Positions 1-6,187 of a stretch of 8,000 nt of DNA are shown piece after piece. The first letter of the stretch is position 1, and the number at the start of each line of letters is the position of its first letter. This DNA is from CAYSLA01 sp964431685. GTDB lineage: Bacteria; Armatimonadota; UBA5829. Location: the NCBI GenBank assembly GCA_964431685.1, contig CAYSLA010000159.1:1-8000 (forward strand), read 5' to 3'. The position numbers were made by a program, and so were the translations under genes. The notes under the pieces are model-generated. The model was not told the DNA's origin. It searched no databases and saw only the letters and a program-made list of their open reading frames with translations.

Positions 1-68
1 ACCTCCCCCTAACCCCCTCCGAAACGGAGGGGGAAGGGGGAGGTGTTCCGACCGCTGGTCGGAATGAC
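1..68 (+). repeat. REP-like palindromic element, copy A1 (may begin left of the window)
   Basis: Bases 1-50 are a perfect inverted copy of 2408-2457. The core is a palindrome in which CCCCCTCCG and CGGAGGGGG face each other across a short AAA loop. Bases 52-68 (ccgctggtcggaatgac) are a second module found unchanged at 7347-7363, inside the DUF4838 gene. The element ends in ATGAC, like the two elements near 6123 and 7363. It reads without a stop in the frame of the deoxyhypusine-synthase-like gene, encoding a Pro/Glu/Gly-rich stretch. The left end cannot be seen. Confidence 0.85.
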
Positions 69-962
69 AACTCGGGTGGTCCCACTGCCGCACCACTTCT
101 GCAGTCTCAGCCGGCGACGGTCCGTGAACTGCTCGAGAGTCTGCCGAACATTCTTGCTGGTCGCTGGCTGCGCACACTGTGCGAACGGGTCGCGGCGGCG
201 CGCAAGTCCGGAAAACCGGTCGCGGTGTCTATGGGCGCTCATGTGATAAAGTGCGGTCTGAGCCCTGTGCTCATCGATCTGATGACCCGTGGCATAATCA
301 CCTCGCTTTCGATGAACGGTGCGGGCGCAATCCACGATTCGGAGATCGCGATGTTCGGGTGCACATCGGAAGATGTCGTCGATGGAATGCACACCGGTCT
401 GTTCGGAATGGCGCGCGAGACCGCGGATTTCCTTAACGGATGCGCGTCGGTCGCCGCACGGGAGGGGCTTGGTTTTGGCGAATGTCTGGGCAAGTCGCTG
501 GTGGAACTGGATGCACCGCACAGCGAGGTGAGTCTTCTGGCGAGCGCATATCGCCGCAAGATACCGGTTACGGTGCACGTTTGCATCGGTTGCGACATCG
601 TGCACATGCACCCGTCAGCCGATGGTGCCGCGATCGGTGAGGCTTCGCTTCGCGACTTCCGAATACTGACCGCGGCCCTCAGTGATCTCGGCGGCGGAGG
701 TGTGCTGATGAACCTCGGTTCGGCGGTCGTGCTCCCGGAGGTCATCCTTAAGGCGCTAACAACCGTCATCAACCTCGGCAGCGACCTGTCTGGCATGACC
801 GGTTTCAACCTGGATTTCGTGCAGCACTACAGGTCAAACCAGCAGGTGGTCGCCAGAGTCAAGGAGATAGGCGGAGACGGCTTGTCGCTCACAGGCCATC
901 ACGAGTTGATGATCCCGCTTATCGCCGCGGGCATCAGAGAGGCGATGGCGAGCTGCCGATAG
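3..962 (+). CDS. Deoxyhypusine-synthase-like protein, 5' partial
   Basis: The frame is open from base 3 to the TAG... stop region ending at 962 (319 codons visible), so the start lies left of the window. Family-like blocks are seen: LLESLPNILAG (about 129-161), GAHVIKCGLSP (234-266), NGAGAIHDSEIA (315-350), TSEDV (364-378), GSAVVLPEV (718-744), a hYR block near 826-834, and TGHHELMIPL near 892-921. These match my memory of bacterial proteins assigned to the deoxyhypusine synthase fold (NAD-binding, cytoplasmic). I see no SWGK-type motif near the C-terminus, where true deoxyhypusine synthase carries its catalytic lysine, so the reaction is probably different and the substrate is unknown. A GTG at 225 and an ATG at 231 are poor starts: they lie just before the GAHVIK block, lack a Shine-Dalgarno sequence, and would discard the conserved LPNILAG region. 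Bases 1-68 are a palindromic repeat read in frame, so the N-terminus may be altered. The next gene starts 63 bases downstream. Confidence 0.6.
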   Translation, partial: LPLTPSETEGEGGGVPTAGRNDNSGGPTAAPLLQSQPATVRELLESLPNILAGRWLRTLCERVAAARKSGKPVAVSMGAHVIKCGLSPVLIDLMTRGIITSLSMNGAGAIHDSEIAMFGCTSEDVVDGMHTGLFGMARETADFLNGCASVAAREGLGFGECLGKSLVELDAPHSEVSLLASAYRRKIPVTVHVCIGCDIVHMHPSADGAAIGEASLRDFRILTAALSDLGGGGVLMNLGSAVVLPEVILKALTTVINLGSDLSGMTGFNLDFVQHYRSNQQVVARVKEIGGDGLSLTGHHELMIPLIAAGIREAMASCR

Positions 963-1013
963 ACTGGCTTCGGGACAAAAGTCCGCGGATCGTATAGCAA
1001 CTGGTCACATAAA

Positions 1014-1020
1014 GGGAGGG
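1014..1020 (+). promoter_or_regulatory. Shine-Dalgarno sequence of the first propeller gene
   Basis: GGGAGGG lies 5 bases before the ATG at 1026 and fixes that start. The rest of the 63-base spacer 963-1025 shows no promoter or terminator that I can support. Confidence 0.6.
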
Positions 1021-1025
1021 TTCTC

Positions 1026-2465
1026 ATGTCTATACCAATCAAGCTGCAGCGGGGTGCGGTGGAGCATTTCTTTGACGATACCTTTGTCGCCAGCAAACGT
1101 AAGATCACCCGCCGATGGCTGCCGGCGAAGATCAATCCATTCCCCGCCATCGAGCCCGACCGTCCGTGGGAACACCGTGCCCTGACTCTCTATGGCACTT
1201 CTATGGCGCAACCCGGCGGCCCTTACCGGCTCTACTACACCAACTGGGCGCCCAGCAAGAGCCCATCGGCCGTTTTTCTGGCCGTCAGTGACGACGGTTT
1301 TCGCTGGACCAAGCCCGAGTTGGGAGTCGTCGACTGGCAAGGCAGCCGAGCCAACAACATCGTGATTAGTCCGGAGTGGCACAACGATGGCCCGAGTGTG
1401 CTCTATGATCCAACTGATCCCGCACGGCCGTACAAGTGCGTGGCGTTCCAGGCGGACAGTATGATCGATGTGTGGGGCAAGCGGTGGGGTCTCTATGGGT
1501 ATGAGAGCGCCGACGGCGTCAACTGGTCTCCGACGGACCCTGCTATGATCCTGCGCGCCGGTGACCGTACCAACCTGATGGCCACCAGGCCGGGCGGCCA
1601 GTATGTGATGTATACCCGCCATCCGGATATGATGACAGATGCGGGACTGCGCGCCATCTACCGGAGCGAGAGCTCCGACTTTGCTCACTGGTCCGAGCCC
1701 GAGATGGTGCTGGCGCCGGACCTCGCCGAAGAGCCCGATGTAGAGTACTACGGGATGAGCGTCTTCGAGCGCAACGGGTGGTTGCTGGGCCTTCTGGAGG
1801 TCTGGAGGAGCGCCGTTGATGCCATTGAGGTGCAGCTTGTGTTCAGCCGGGACGGCCGTTCGTGGCAGCACCCTTACCCTCGGGAGCCCTTTATCGCGCC
1901 CACCTGTGACTGGAACCGCAAATGGAATAGCTGCGCGAGCAACGGGCCAATCATCGTTAACGAGCAGATGGTGTTCTACTTCGGCGGCAGGTTTGTGAGC
2001 CACCACTACGACAGCGCGCAACAGCACGGCTGCATTGGCTACGCCTCGCTGCCCATCGATCGTTTCTGCGCTTTGGAGGCGACCGCGGGTGGACAGTTTA
2101 CCACGCCTGCGATAGAGTGGCCAGGCGGCGGGCTGGTGGTCAACTGCGACACGCGAGAGTCGTTTGACTCGCATCCTGGGATACGCGACGGCGAGATCAC
2201 TGTAGAGGTGCTGGATCAGTTCGGATCGCCGCTGCCGGACTGGAGCGGCGACAGTAAGGCAACATTCAGCGCAAATACTCATATGCGCTGTGAGGTCTTC
2301 AGCGGCGCGGTTAATTGGCCCGGCGGACGCACACTCGACGAACTGCGGGGCAAGGTAATATGCCTGCGGTTCGGCTTAAGGCACGCGCGGCTGTTTACCA
2401 TCTCCGCCGGAACACCTCCCCCTTCCCCCTCCGTTTCGGAGGGGGTTAGGGGGAGGTCCGGATGA
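1026..2465 (+). CDS. Glycosidase-like five-bladed beta-propeller protein (GH43/GH32-like), with a repeat-encoded C-terminal tail
   Basis: The protein is 479 residues, with no signal peptide or membrane segment, so it is probably cytoplasmic. It opens with an acidic FFDDTF block (residues 15-20), as in glycosidase-like propellers that keep an aspartate in the first blade. Propeller-type S-x-D-G-x-x-W motifs occur at residues 88-94 (SDDGFRW), 161-167 (SADGVNW) and 274-280 (SRDGRSW). A region from about 365 to 460 looks like a C-terminal beta-sandwich (VNCDTR, ITVEVLDQFG, then CLRFGLRHARLFTIS). This layout matches proteins usually labelled hypothetical or GH43/GH32-like in uncultivated bacteria; the substrate is unknown. 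It resembles the next gene over its whole length, so the pair are tandem paralogues. The paralogue ends soon after SARLYSVRVGE, while here residues 462-478 come from repeat 2408-2457, so the natural end was probably near residue 461. The Shine-Dalgarno at 1014-1020 supports the start. Confidence 0.7.
   Translation: MSIPIKLQRGAVEHFFDDTFVASKRKITRRWLPAKINPFPAIEPDRPWEHRALTLYGTSMAQPGGPYRLYYTNWAPSKSPSAVFLAVSDDGFRWTKPELGVVDWQGSRANNIVISPEWHNDGPSVLYDPTDPARPYKCVAFQADSMIDVWGKRWGLYGYESADGVNWSPTDPAMILRAGDRTNLMATRPGGQYVMYTRHPDMMTDAGLRAIYRSESSDFAHWSEPEMVLAPDLAEEPDVEYYGMSVFERNGWLLGLLEVWRSAVDAIEVQLVFSRDGRSWQHPYPREPFIAPTCDWNRKWNSCASNGPIIVNEQMVFYFGGRFVSHHYDSAQQHGCIGYASLPIDRFCALEATAGGQFTTPAIEWPGGGLVVNCDTRESFDSHPGIRDGEITVEVLDQFGSPLPDWSGDSKATFSANTHMRCEVFSGAVNWPGGRTLDELRGKVICLRFGLRHARLFTISAGTPPPSPSVSEGVRGRSG
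2408..2457 (-). repeat. REP-like palindromic element, copy A2, inverted relative to 1-50
   Basis: These 50 bases are the exact reverse complement of 1-50. The element overlaps the 3' end of the first propeller gene, encodes its Pro/Ser-rich and Gly/Arg-rich tail, and ends 5 bases before the TGA stop at 2463-2465. The ccgctggtcggaatgac module that follows copy A1 is absent here, so this copy is shorter or diverges at 2407. Confidence 0.92.
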
Positions 2466-2492
2466 GTCCCTAGGGGCCGTGCCTGTGTGCCG

Positions 2493-2592
2493 NNNNNNNN
2501 NNNNNNNNNNNNNNNNNNNNNNNNNNNNNNNNNNNNNNNNNNNNNNNNNNNNNNNNNNNNNNNNNNNNNNNNNNNNNNNNNNNNNNNNNNNN
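2493..2592. other. Assembly gap of 100 Ns
   Basis: Exactly 100 unknown bases, a length often used as a placeholder, so the true distance is unknown. The gap starts 35 bases after repeat A2 and removes the start of the second propeller gene. The order and spacing of sequence on its two sides rest on scaffolding, not on continuous reads. Confidence 0.97.
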
Positions 2593-3911
2593 GCAAGCAC
2601 CCGGACAATCCCGTGATGCTGCCGGGCGAACCACATCAATGGGACAGCCTGCAGGTAAGCTGGCCGGCCACCGTGCTCTACAGCGAGAGCGACAGGAAGT
2701 TCCGCTGCTGGTATTCCGGCTTCGACATCATCCAGACTCCGGACAGGACGTGGAAGGCTGGCTATGCCGAGAGCGAGGACGGCATCCACTGGGTGAAGCC
2801 TGAACTGGGGCAGGTGACTTTCCTTGACCTGCCCTCAAATCAGATCAAGGTCGACTGGGACTACACGGTGCTGAGCCTGGTGTGCGAAAACCCGATGCCT
2901 GATGCTCGTGAAGAGCGCAGGTTCGTCAGCTACTGGACTGAGCTTCGCGGAGATACCTATGTCAAAGGACTGGCATACTCTCCCGATGGTGTCAACTGGA
3001 CTCGCGACGGCCACGCCTACAGCGGTCTGCCCGGCAATCGGGCTTCCTTTCAGGATGTCAGCCAGATCATCTACGACGCTGATGAGCCTGCCCCCGAGTT
3101 CCGCGTCAAGGGCTACTCCCAGATTCTGCGCAACCGAAGCTGGGACAATCGGCCGATGGTTCGCCATATAGGTCTGGTCCATGGCCGAGGTATCGAGGAA
3201 CTGGAGGACGCTGAGCAACCTGTAGTTCTGTCTCCCGAAGAAGGCGTTGACGAAGAGCTTCACTTCGCCACAGTATCGAAAGCCGGGGAAGACTACGTGA
3301 TGCTCTACGAGTCCGGCAACTTCAGCAAGAACCCGATCCACGGTGACATCAGGCTAGCGGTGAGCCCGGATGGGCGCAGTTTCAGGCGCGTGCATCCCCG
3401 GGTTCCGTTTATTGCCACCGGTCCAAAGGGAATGTGGGACGAGAACCTTCTGGTCACCACGACATCGGCGACGCAGCTTGTTGGTGACGAGATATACATT
3501 TTCTACATTGGATGTCCGAACATATACAACTCCTGGCCGCCCCCATACATGCATAGTCCGCAGCGGCGCGGCTCGATGTTCGCACCGGCCTATCTGGGCC
3601 TTGCCACACTTCCTCGTGACCGGTACGCCTGCGCGGTCTCCGTACCTGGAAAGCGGGGCACGGTGACTCTAGGTCCTGTAGACATGCCGGCATCGGCGAG
3701 TCTCTGGCTCAATGCAGAGGGCGACGTGGTCTCCGTAACGGCGGTCGAAGAAACCGGCAGGGATGTGGCTTTTGGGCATTTGGGCAGCGAGCGCAGTCAA
3801 GCCGTCTACCGACGAGTCGGCTGGACTGGTGCTGCGCCGGTGGGCTCTGTCAAGCTTCGCATTGCCCTTAGCGAATCGGCGCGTCTCTACAGCGTGAGGG
3901 TGGGGGAATGA
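2593..3911 (+). CDS. Second glycosidase-like beta-propeller protein, 5' end lost in the gap
   Basis: About 438 residues are visible, from KHPDNPVML to the TGA at 3909-3911. In homologues of this type a KHPDNPV-like block lies some 25-35 residues from the start, so little more than the LLFDD-type first strand is missing. Propeller motifs are seen: SEDGIHWVKPELG, SPDGVNW and SPDGRSF, plus the WDENLLVTTTSA block and a C-terminal beta-sandwich region from about 3650 on. No signal peptide can be judged because the N-terminus is missing. It is a diverged paralogue of the preceding gene (shared DG-x-x-W spacing, KPELG, and the closing LR/ARLYS strand) and probably acts on a related glycan or glycoside; substrate and activity are unknown. 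Its stop overlaps the start of the MFS gene (ATGA), which suggests translational coupling. A GTG at 2487 just before the gap is not credible as the start because the intervening 100 bases are undefined. Confidence 0.68.
3896..3900 (+). promoter_or_regulatory. Shine-Dalgarno sequence of the MFS gene, inside the propeller gene
   Basis: GAGGG (followed by a further G-rich run) lies 7 bases before the ATG at 3908, within the last codons of the upstream gene. It fixes the start and fits coupled translation. Confidence 0.55.
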
Positions 3912-5161
3912 GCGACGACGTTGGACAAGCCGTGACAGACCCGGAAGCCCCCGTAGCGAAACGCCGGTTGATCGCTGTTGTCGCTGACGCATTCGTCACT
4001 GGGCTGGCGCTGTCGGGCATAACGGTTATACTCCCGCTCTACGCAACCCGCAACCTCGGGATGACCAACGCTCAGTTCGCCCGCGTCTTGTCGCTTCGGA
4101 TGGCTGGCATCACAGTGGGGGTCATCCTCATCGGTGCTCTGAGCGACCGCTTCGGCAACAAGCGGCTGACTATAGCGTGTCTTGTGCTGGGAGGTGCATG
4201 TTTTGGGATATTGGGCTTCGTGCCCCTATACGGATTTCTCATTCTGATCCCGCTGGCAAGCGCCTTCCTGAGCAGTTCGTTTGTCAATCTGAACTATCTG
4301 ACGCAGATCGTCGATCCCCAACGGCAGGGGCGCGCAAACACGCTTTACCGTTCTTCCAGCACTTTGGCGGGCATCCTGGCCCCGCTACTGGTGACCAGAT
4401 GGTTGGAGTCGGCCCAGTGGCTGTTCGCAGGCATCGGTGGCGGTCTGGCGCTGGGGGCAGTTGTCCTCCGTGGATTCCCATTGGACGAACCACGTCAACA
4501 GTTCGCCGGATGGTCTCAGGAATTTCGGGGTCTGGTCGCTCAGTATCGTCGGGCGCTTGGCCAAAAACACCTGATGCGCTTTGTTCACATCAGCCTGATG
4601 ATGGGCGCGGCTTTCTCCAGCGTTGGCACTTTTTTTGCGATCCGGCTTACTGCCGAACTTGGGGCATCCGCAGAATACTACGGAGTATTGTGCTCTCTGG
4701 CTTCGACGCTCGGCCTAGTCGGGATATTCGCGTTGGGTGCGGTTTTGGACCGCGTCCGTCTCAAACCCTGCTTTCTGGTCTTGACCGCCCTGACCGTGTT
4801 CTCAACGGCGGCGCTCGGTCTGACCAACTCAGTGATGGCTACGGCAGTCTACTTCACGATCTTTACAGTGGTCTCAACCGTTGCAGTCGCACCGACGAGT
4901 ATGTGGATCAGTCGTGAATGCGGGATAGCGGGTATGGGCTCGGCGTTCAGTGTCCACAAAGTACTAAGCGCCGGATACAGCGCGGCGGGAGTGTTTGCGT
5001 TCAGTCTATTGGAGCCTGCGCTTGGCATCAGCAGGGTGTTCTTATTCAGTGGTCTTGCAGGTGGTCTTATGCTGATTGTCATGACATTCCTGCGCGTGCC
5101 GCCTGCAGTGCTGTGCGAGACAATGGATGAGGTGAGAGACTCGCAAGTGAGGGGGGAATAG
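3908..5161 (+). CDS. Major facilitator superfamily (MFS) transporter
   Basis: A 417-residue integral membrane protein, the usual MFS length, with about 12 hydrophobic segments by eye. A short polar N-terminus (residues 1-20) is followed by segment 1 (about 21-42). The loop between segments 2 and 3 carries the MFS motif A: GALSDRFGNKR, residues 76-86. A long hydrophilic central loop at about 193-225 separates the two six-helix halves, and a short polar C-terminal tail ends the protein. The permease should use a proton or solute gradient; the substrate cannot be read from the sequence. Lying between two glycosidase-like genes and a sirtuin gene, it might carry a sugar or sugar derivative, which is inference. 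It overlaps the upstream stop by 4 bases and ends 3 bases before the sirtuin start, so the three genes are very likely co-transcribed. Confidence 0.85.
   Translation: MSDDVGQAVTDPEAPVAKRRLIAVVADAFVTGLALSGITVILPLYATRNLGMTNAQFARVLSLRMAGITVGVILIGALSDRFGNKRLTIACLVLGGACFGILGFVPLYGFLILIPLASAFLSSSFVNLNYLTQIVDPQRQGRANTLYRSSSTLAGILAPLLVTRWLESAQWLFAGIGGGLALGAVVLRGFPLDEPRQQFAGWSQEFRGLVAQYRRALGQKHLMRFVHISLMMGAAFSSVGTFFAIRLTAELGASAEYYGVLCSLASTLGLVGIFALGAVLDRVRLKPCFLVLTALTVFSTAALGLTNSVMATAVYFTIFTVVSTVAVAPTSMWISRECGIAGMGSAFSVHKVLSAGYSAAGVFAFSLLEPALGISRVFLFSGLAGGLMLIVMTFLRVPPAVLCETMDEVRDSQVRGE
5149..5158 (+). promoter_or_regulatory. Shine-Dalgarno sequence of the sirtuin gene
   Basis: GAGGGGGGAA overlaps the end of the MFS gene and stands 6-8 bases before the ATG at 5165, a strong site that fixes the start. 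Confidence 0.6.
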
Positions 5162-5164
5162 AAC

Positions 5165-5923
5165 ATGCATTTCGATCCGAAACTCATCGAAGCTATGCGT
5201 AATGCAAAGAAGGTAATGGCATTCACCGGCGCCGGAGCCAGCAAGGAATCCGGACTGCCCACATTTAGAGACCTCGATGACGGTGTCTGGAGAAAGTACG
5301 ATCCAATGACATTCGCCACTATCGAAGGGTTTCTGGCGAACCCGGTGCTCGTGTGGAACAACTACCGCTCCAGGCAGATTCAGATATCCCAGTGCCAGCC
5401 CAATCCGGGACACCAGACGCTCGCTGCCATGGAGGACTACTACCCGGATTTCGTCGTCGTCACGCAGAACGTGGACGACCTTCACGAGCGCGGTGGAAGC
5501 AAGGACGTGGTCCACATCCACGGCGACGCGTTTTCCATCCGTTGCCTGGATTGCTCTCGCTGTTACAGCACCCGCACCCTTGACCTGCCGGTGGAGTTCA
5601 CTGAGCAGACCCTGCCGAAATGTGAGGCGTGCGGCGCCACGTGCCGGCCGGATATCGTCTGGTTTGGGGAGTTCGTGCAGGAAGACCGGATCGGGAGAGC
5701 CTACGACTACGCCAACACCGGCGACTTGGTACTCGTCGTAGGAACCAGTGGGGAAGTCAGCAGAGGGTATGGCCTCGCGCAGACCGCGGCAAGGCGGGGA
5801 GCGGTGGTCGTGGAGATTAATCCCAATCCCGGAGCTCTCACCCAATACGCAACCTATGTTGTCAGTCAGCCGGCGGGACAGGCTTTGCGTGCTCTCTGGC
5901 AAGCTGCGACAATTGACAGTTGA
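5165..5923 (+). CDS. SIR2-family NAD-dependent protein deacylase (sirtuin)
   Basis: The protein has 252 residues, typical of compact bacterial sirtuins (CobB/SIRT5-like length), and is cytoplasmic. It would remove acyl groups from lysines using NAD, giving nicotinamide and O-acyl-ADP-ribose. Seen in order: the NAD-binding GAGAS (22-26) and GLPTFRD (30-36), TQNVDDLH (100-107), the catalytic histidine in HGD (H119), a zinc site of two CxxC pairs (C127/C130 and C153/C156), WFGE (166-169), GTS in the second NAD-binding strand, and VEINPNPG near the end. In CobB and SIRT5 a Tyr-x-x-Arg motif selects acidic acyl groups (succinyl, malonyl). The matching segment here reads NNYR (65-68), so the arginine is kept but the tyrosine appears to be asparagine; acyl preference is therefore open. 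The last codons and the TGA stop come from a degenerate repeat (5908-5943), so the natural C-terminus may have been slightly different. Targets are unknown; co-transcription with glycan genes suggests metabolic enzymes, but that is inference. Confidence 0.93.
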   Translation: MHFDPKLIEAMRNAKKVMAFTGAGASKESGLPTFRDLDDGVWRKYDPMTFATIEGFLANPVLVWNNYRSRQIQISQCQPNPGHQTLAAMEDYYPDFVVVTQNVDDLHERGGSKDVVHIHGDAFSIRCLDCSRCYSTRTLDLPVEFTEQTLPKCEACGATCRPDIVWFGEFVQEDRIGRAYDYANTGDLVLVVGTSGEVSRGYGLAQTAARRGAVVVEINPNPGALTQYATYVVSQPAGQALRALWQAATIDS

Positions 5924-5943
5924 CAATGGATAATGGACAATGG
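5908..5943 (+). repeat. Degenerate short tandem repeat (GACAATT / GACAATGG units)
   Basis: Units GACAATT, GACAGTT, GACAATGG, ATAATGG and ACAATGG follow one another. Repeats of this type (its reverse strand reads PLSIVNC-like in translation) recur in many environmental genomes, as I recall. The TGA in GTTGACAAT at 5921-5923 is the sirtuin stop, so the repeat overlaps the gene end. Confidence 0.7.
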
Positions 5944-5957
5944 ATGGTGTTTCGCAG

Positions 5958-5993
5958 GCTATGCTTCGGGACACGCGGCGGCACAAGCATAGC
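5958..5993. repeat. Hairpin with 9-bp perfect stem
   Basis: GCTATGCTT (5958-5966) is the reverse complement of AAGCATAGC (5985-5993), with an 18-nt GC-rich loop. It is followed by TACGTCTTT rather than a clean T-run, so terminator function is possible but weak; it more likely belongs to a dispersed repeat. Confidence 0.6.
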
Positions 5994-6015
5994 TACGTCT
6001 TTCGCCTGACTCCGC

Positions 6016-6150
6016 AAGAGCTCAGACTCGCTGAGTACTGGGTCATGCCGGTCCTGAATCAAGTTCAGGATGTCCGGCACCCATCCGGAGAAGGGATGGA
6101 TCCTGAATCGAGTTCAGGATGACGTGATTTCTCACATAGTCTGAGCTCTT
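6016..6150. repeat. Long imperfect palindrome (MITE-like or REP-cluster structure)
   Basis: AAGAGCTCAGACT (6016-6028) is the perfect 13-nt reverse complement of 6138-6150. Inside, TGAG (6032-6035) faces CTCA (6131-6134) and GTCAT (6042-6046) faces ATGAC (6119-6123). Two further hairpins (6052-6070 and 6101-6119) fill the interior. The arms are symmetric enough to suggest a single folded unit. No transposase gene or protein-coding content is seen in it. Confidence 0.7.
6042..6123. repeat. 82-nt GTCAT...ATGAC element, copy B
   Basis: Bounded by inverted GTCAT/ATGAC ends. Two near-identical 19-nt hairpins occur: TCCTGAATCAAGTTCAGGA at 6052-6070 and the same with one change (A to G) at 6101-6119. 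The first hairpin is the exact reverse complement of 7324-7342, inside the DUF4838 gene, and is embedded in a longer stem, TGCCGG...CCGGCA (6046-6079). Confidence 0.85.
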
Positions 6151-6187
6151 ACCTGACTCTTGACTACTGAATCGGGGTAACAAAACA

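Larger units (their letters stand above)
5924..6187. other. Repeat-rich intergenic spacer
   Basis: No convincing gene lies here. It holds the end of the GACAATGG repeat, a 9-bp stem hairpin (5958-5993), a 135-bp imperfect palindrome (6016-6150) enclosing an 82-nt element (6042-6123), and a CTGACTCTTGACTACTGA stretch (6153-6170). The short frames inside are not supported as genes. A promoter for the next gene could lie here, but I see no clear -35/-10 pair. Confidence 0.75.

Noticed and set aside
225..962. GTG at 225 as the start of the deoxyhypusine-synthase-like gene
   Set aside because: The frame stays open to the window edge, conserved-looking sequence lies upstream (LLESLPNILAG, GKPVAVS), and no Shine-Dalgarno precedes the GTG.
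1005..2282. A 425-residue open frame on the minus strand
   Set aside because: It lies antisense to the propeller gene, its translation is Arg/His/Pro-rich with no recognisable domain, and long antisense frames are common at this GC content.
2487..2492. GTG at 2487 as the start of the second propeller gene
   Set aside because: Only two codons precede the 100-N gap, whose size is unknown, so the frame across it has no meaning.
5042..5986. A 314-residue open frame on the minus strand
   Set aside because: Antisense to the clear sirtuin gene; no family resemblance and no ribosome site judged credible.
5958..6000. Rho-independent terminator after the sirtuin gene
   Set aside because: The stem is good but the loop is 18 nt and only a short, interrupted T stretch follows; recorded as a hairpin only.
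6042..6123. CRISPR array
   Set aside because: The two 19-nt hairpins are separated by a 30-nt stretch, but there are only two units, they are shared with other loci in inverted orientation, and no cas gene is near.
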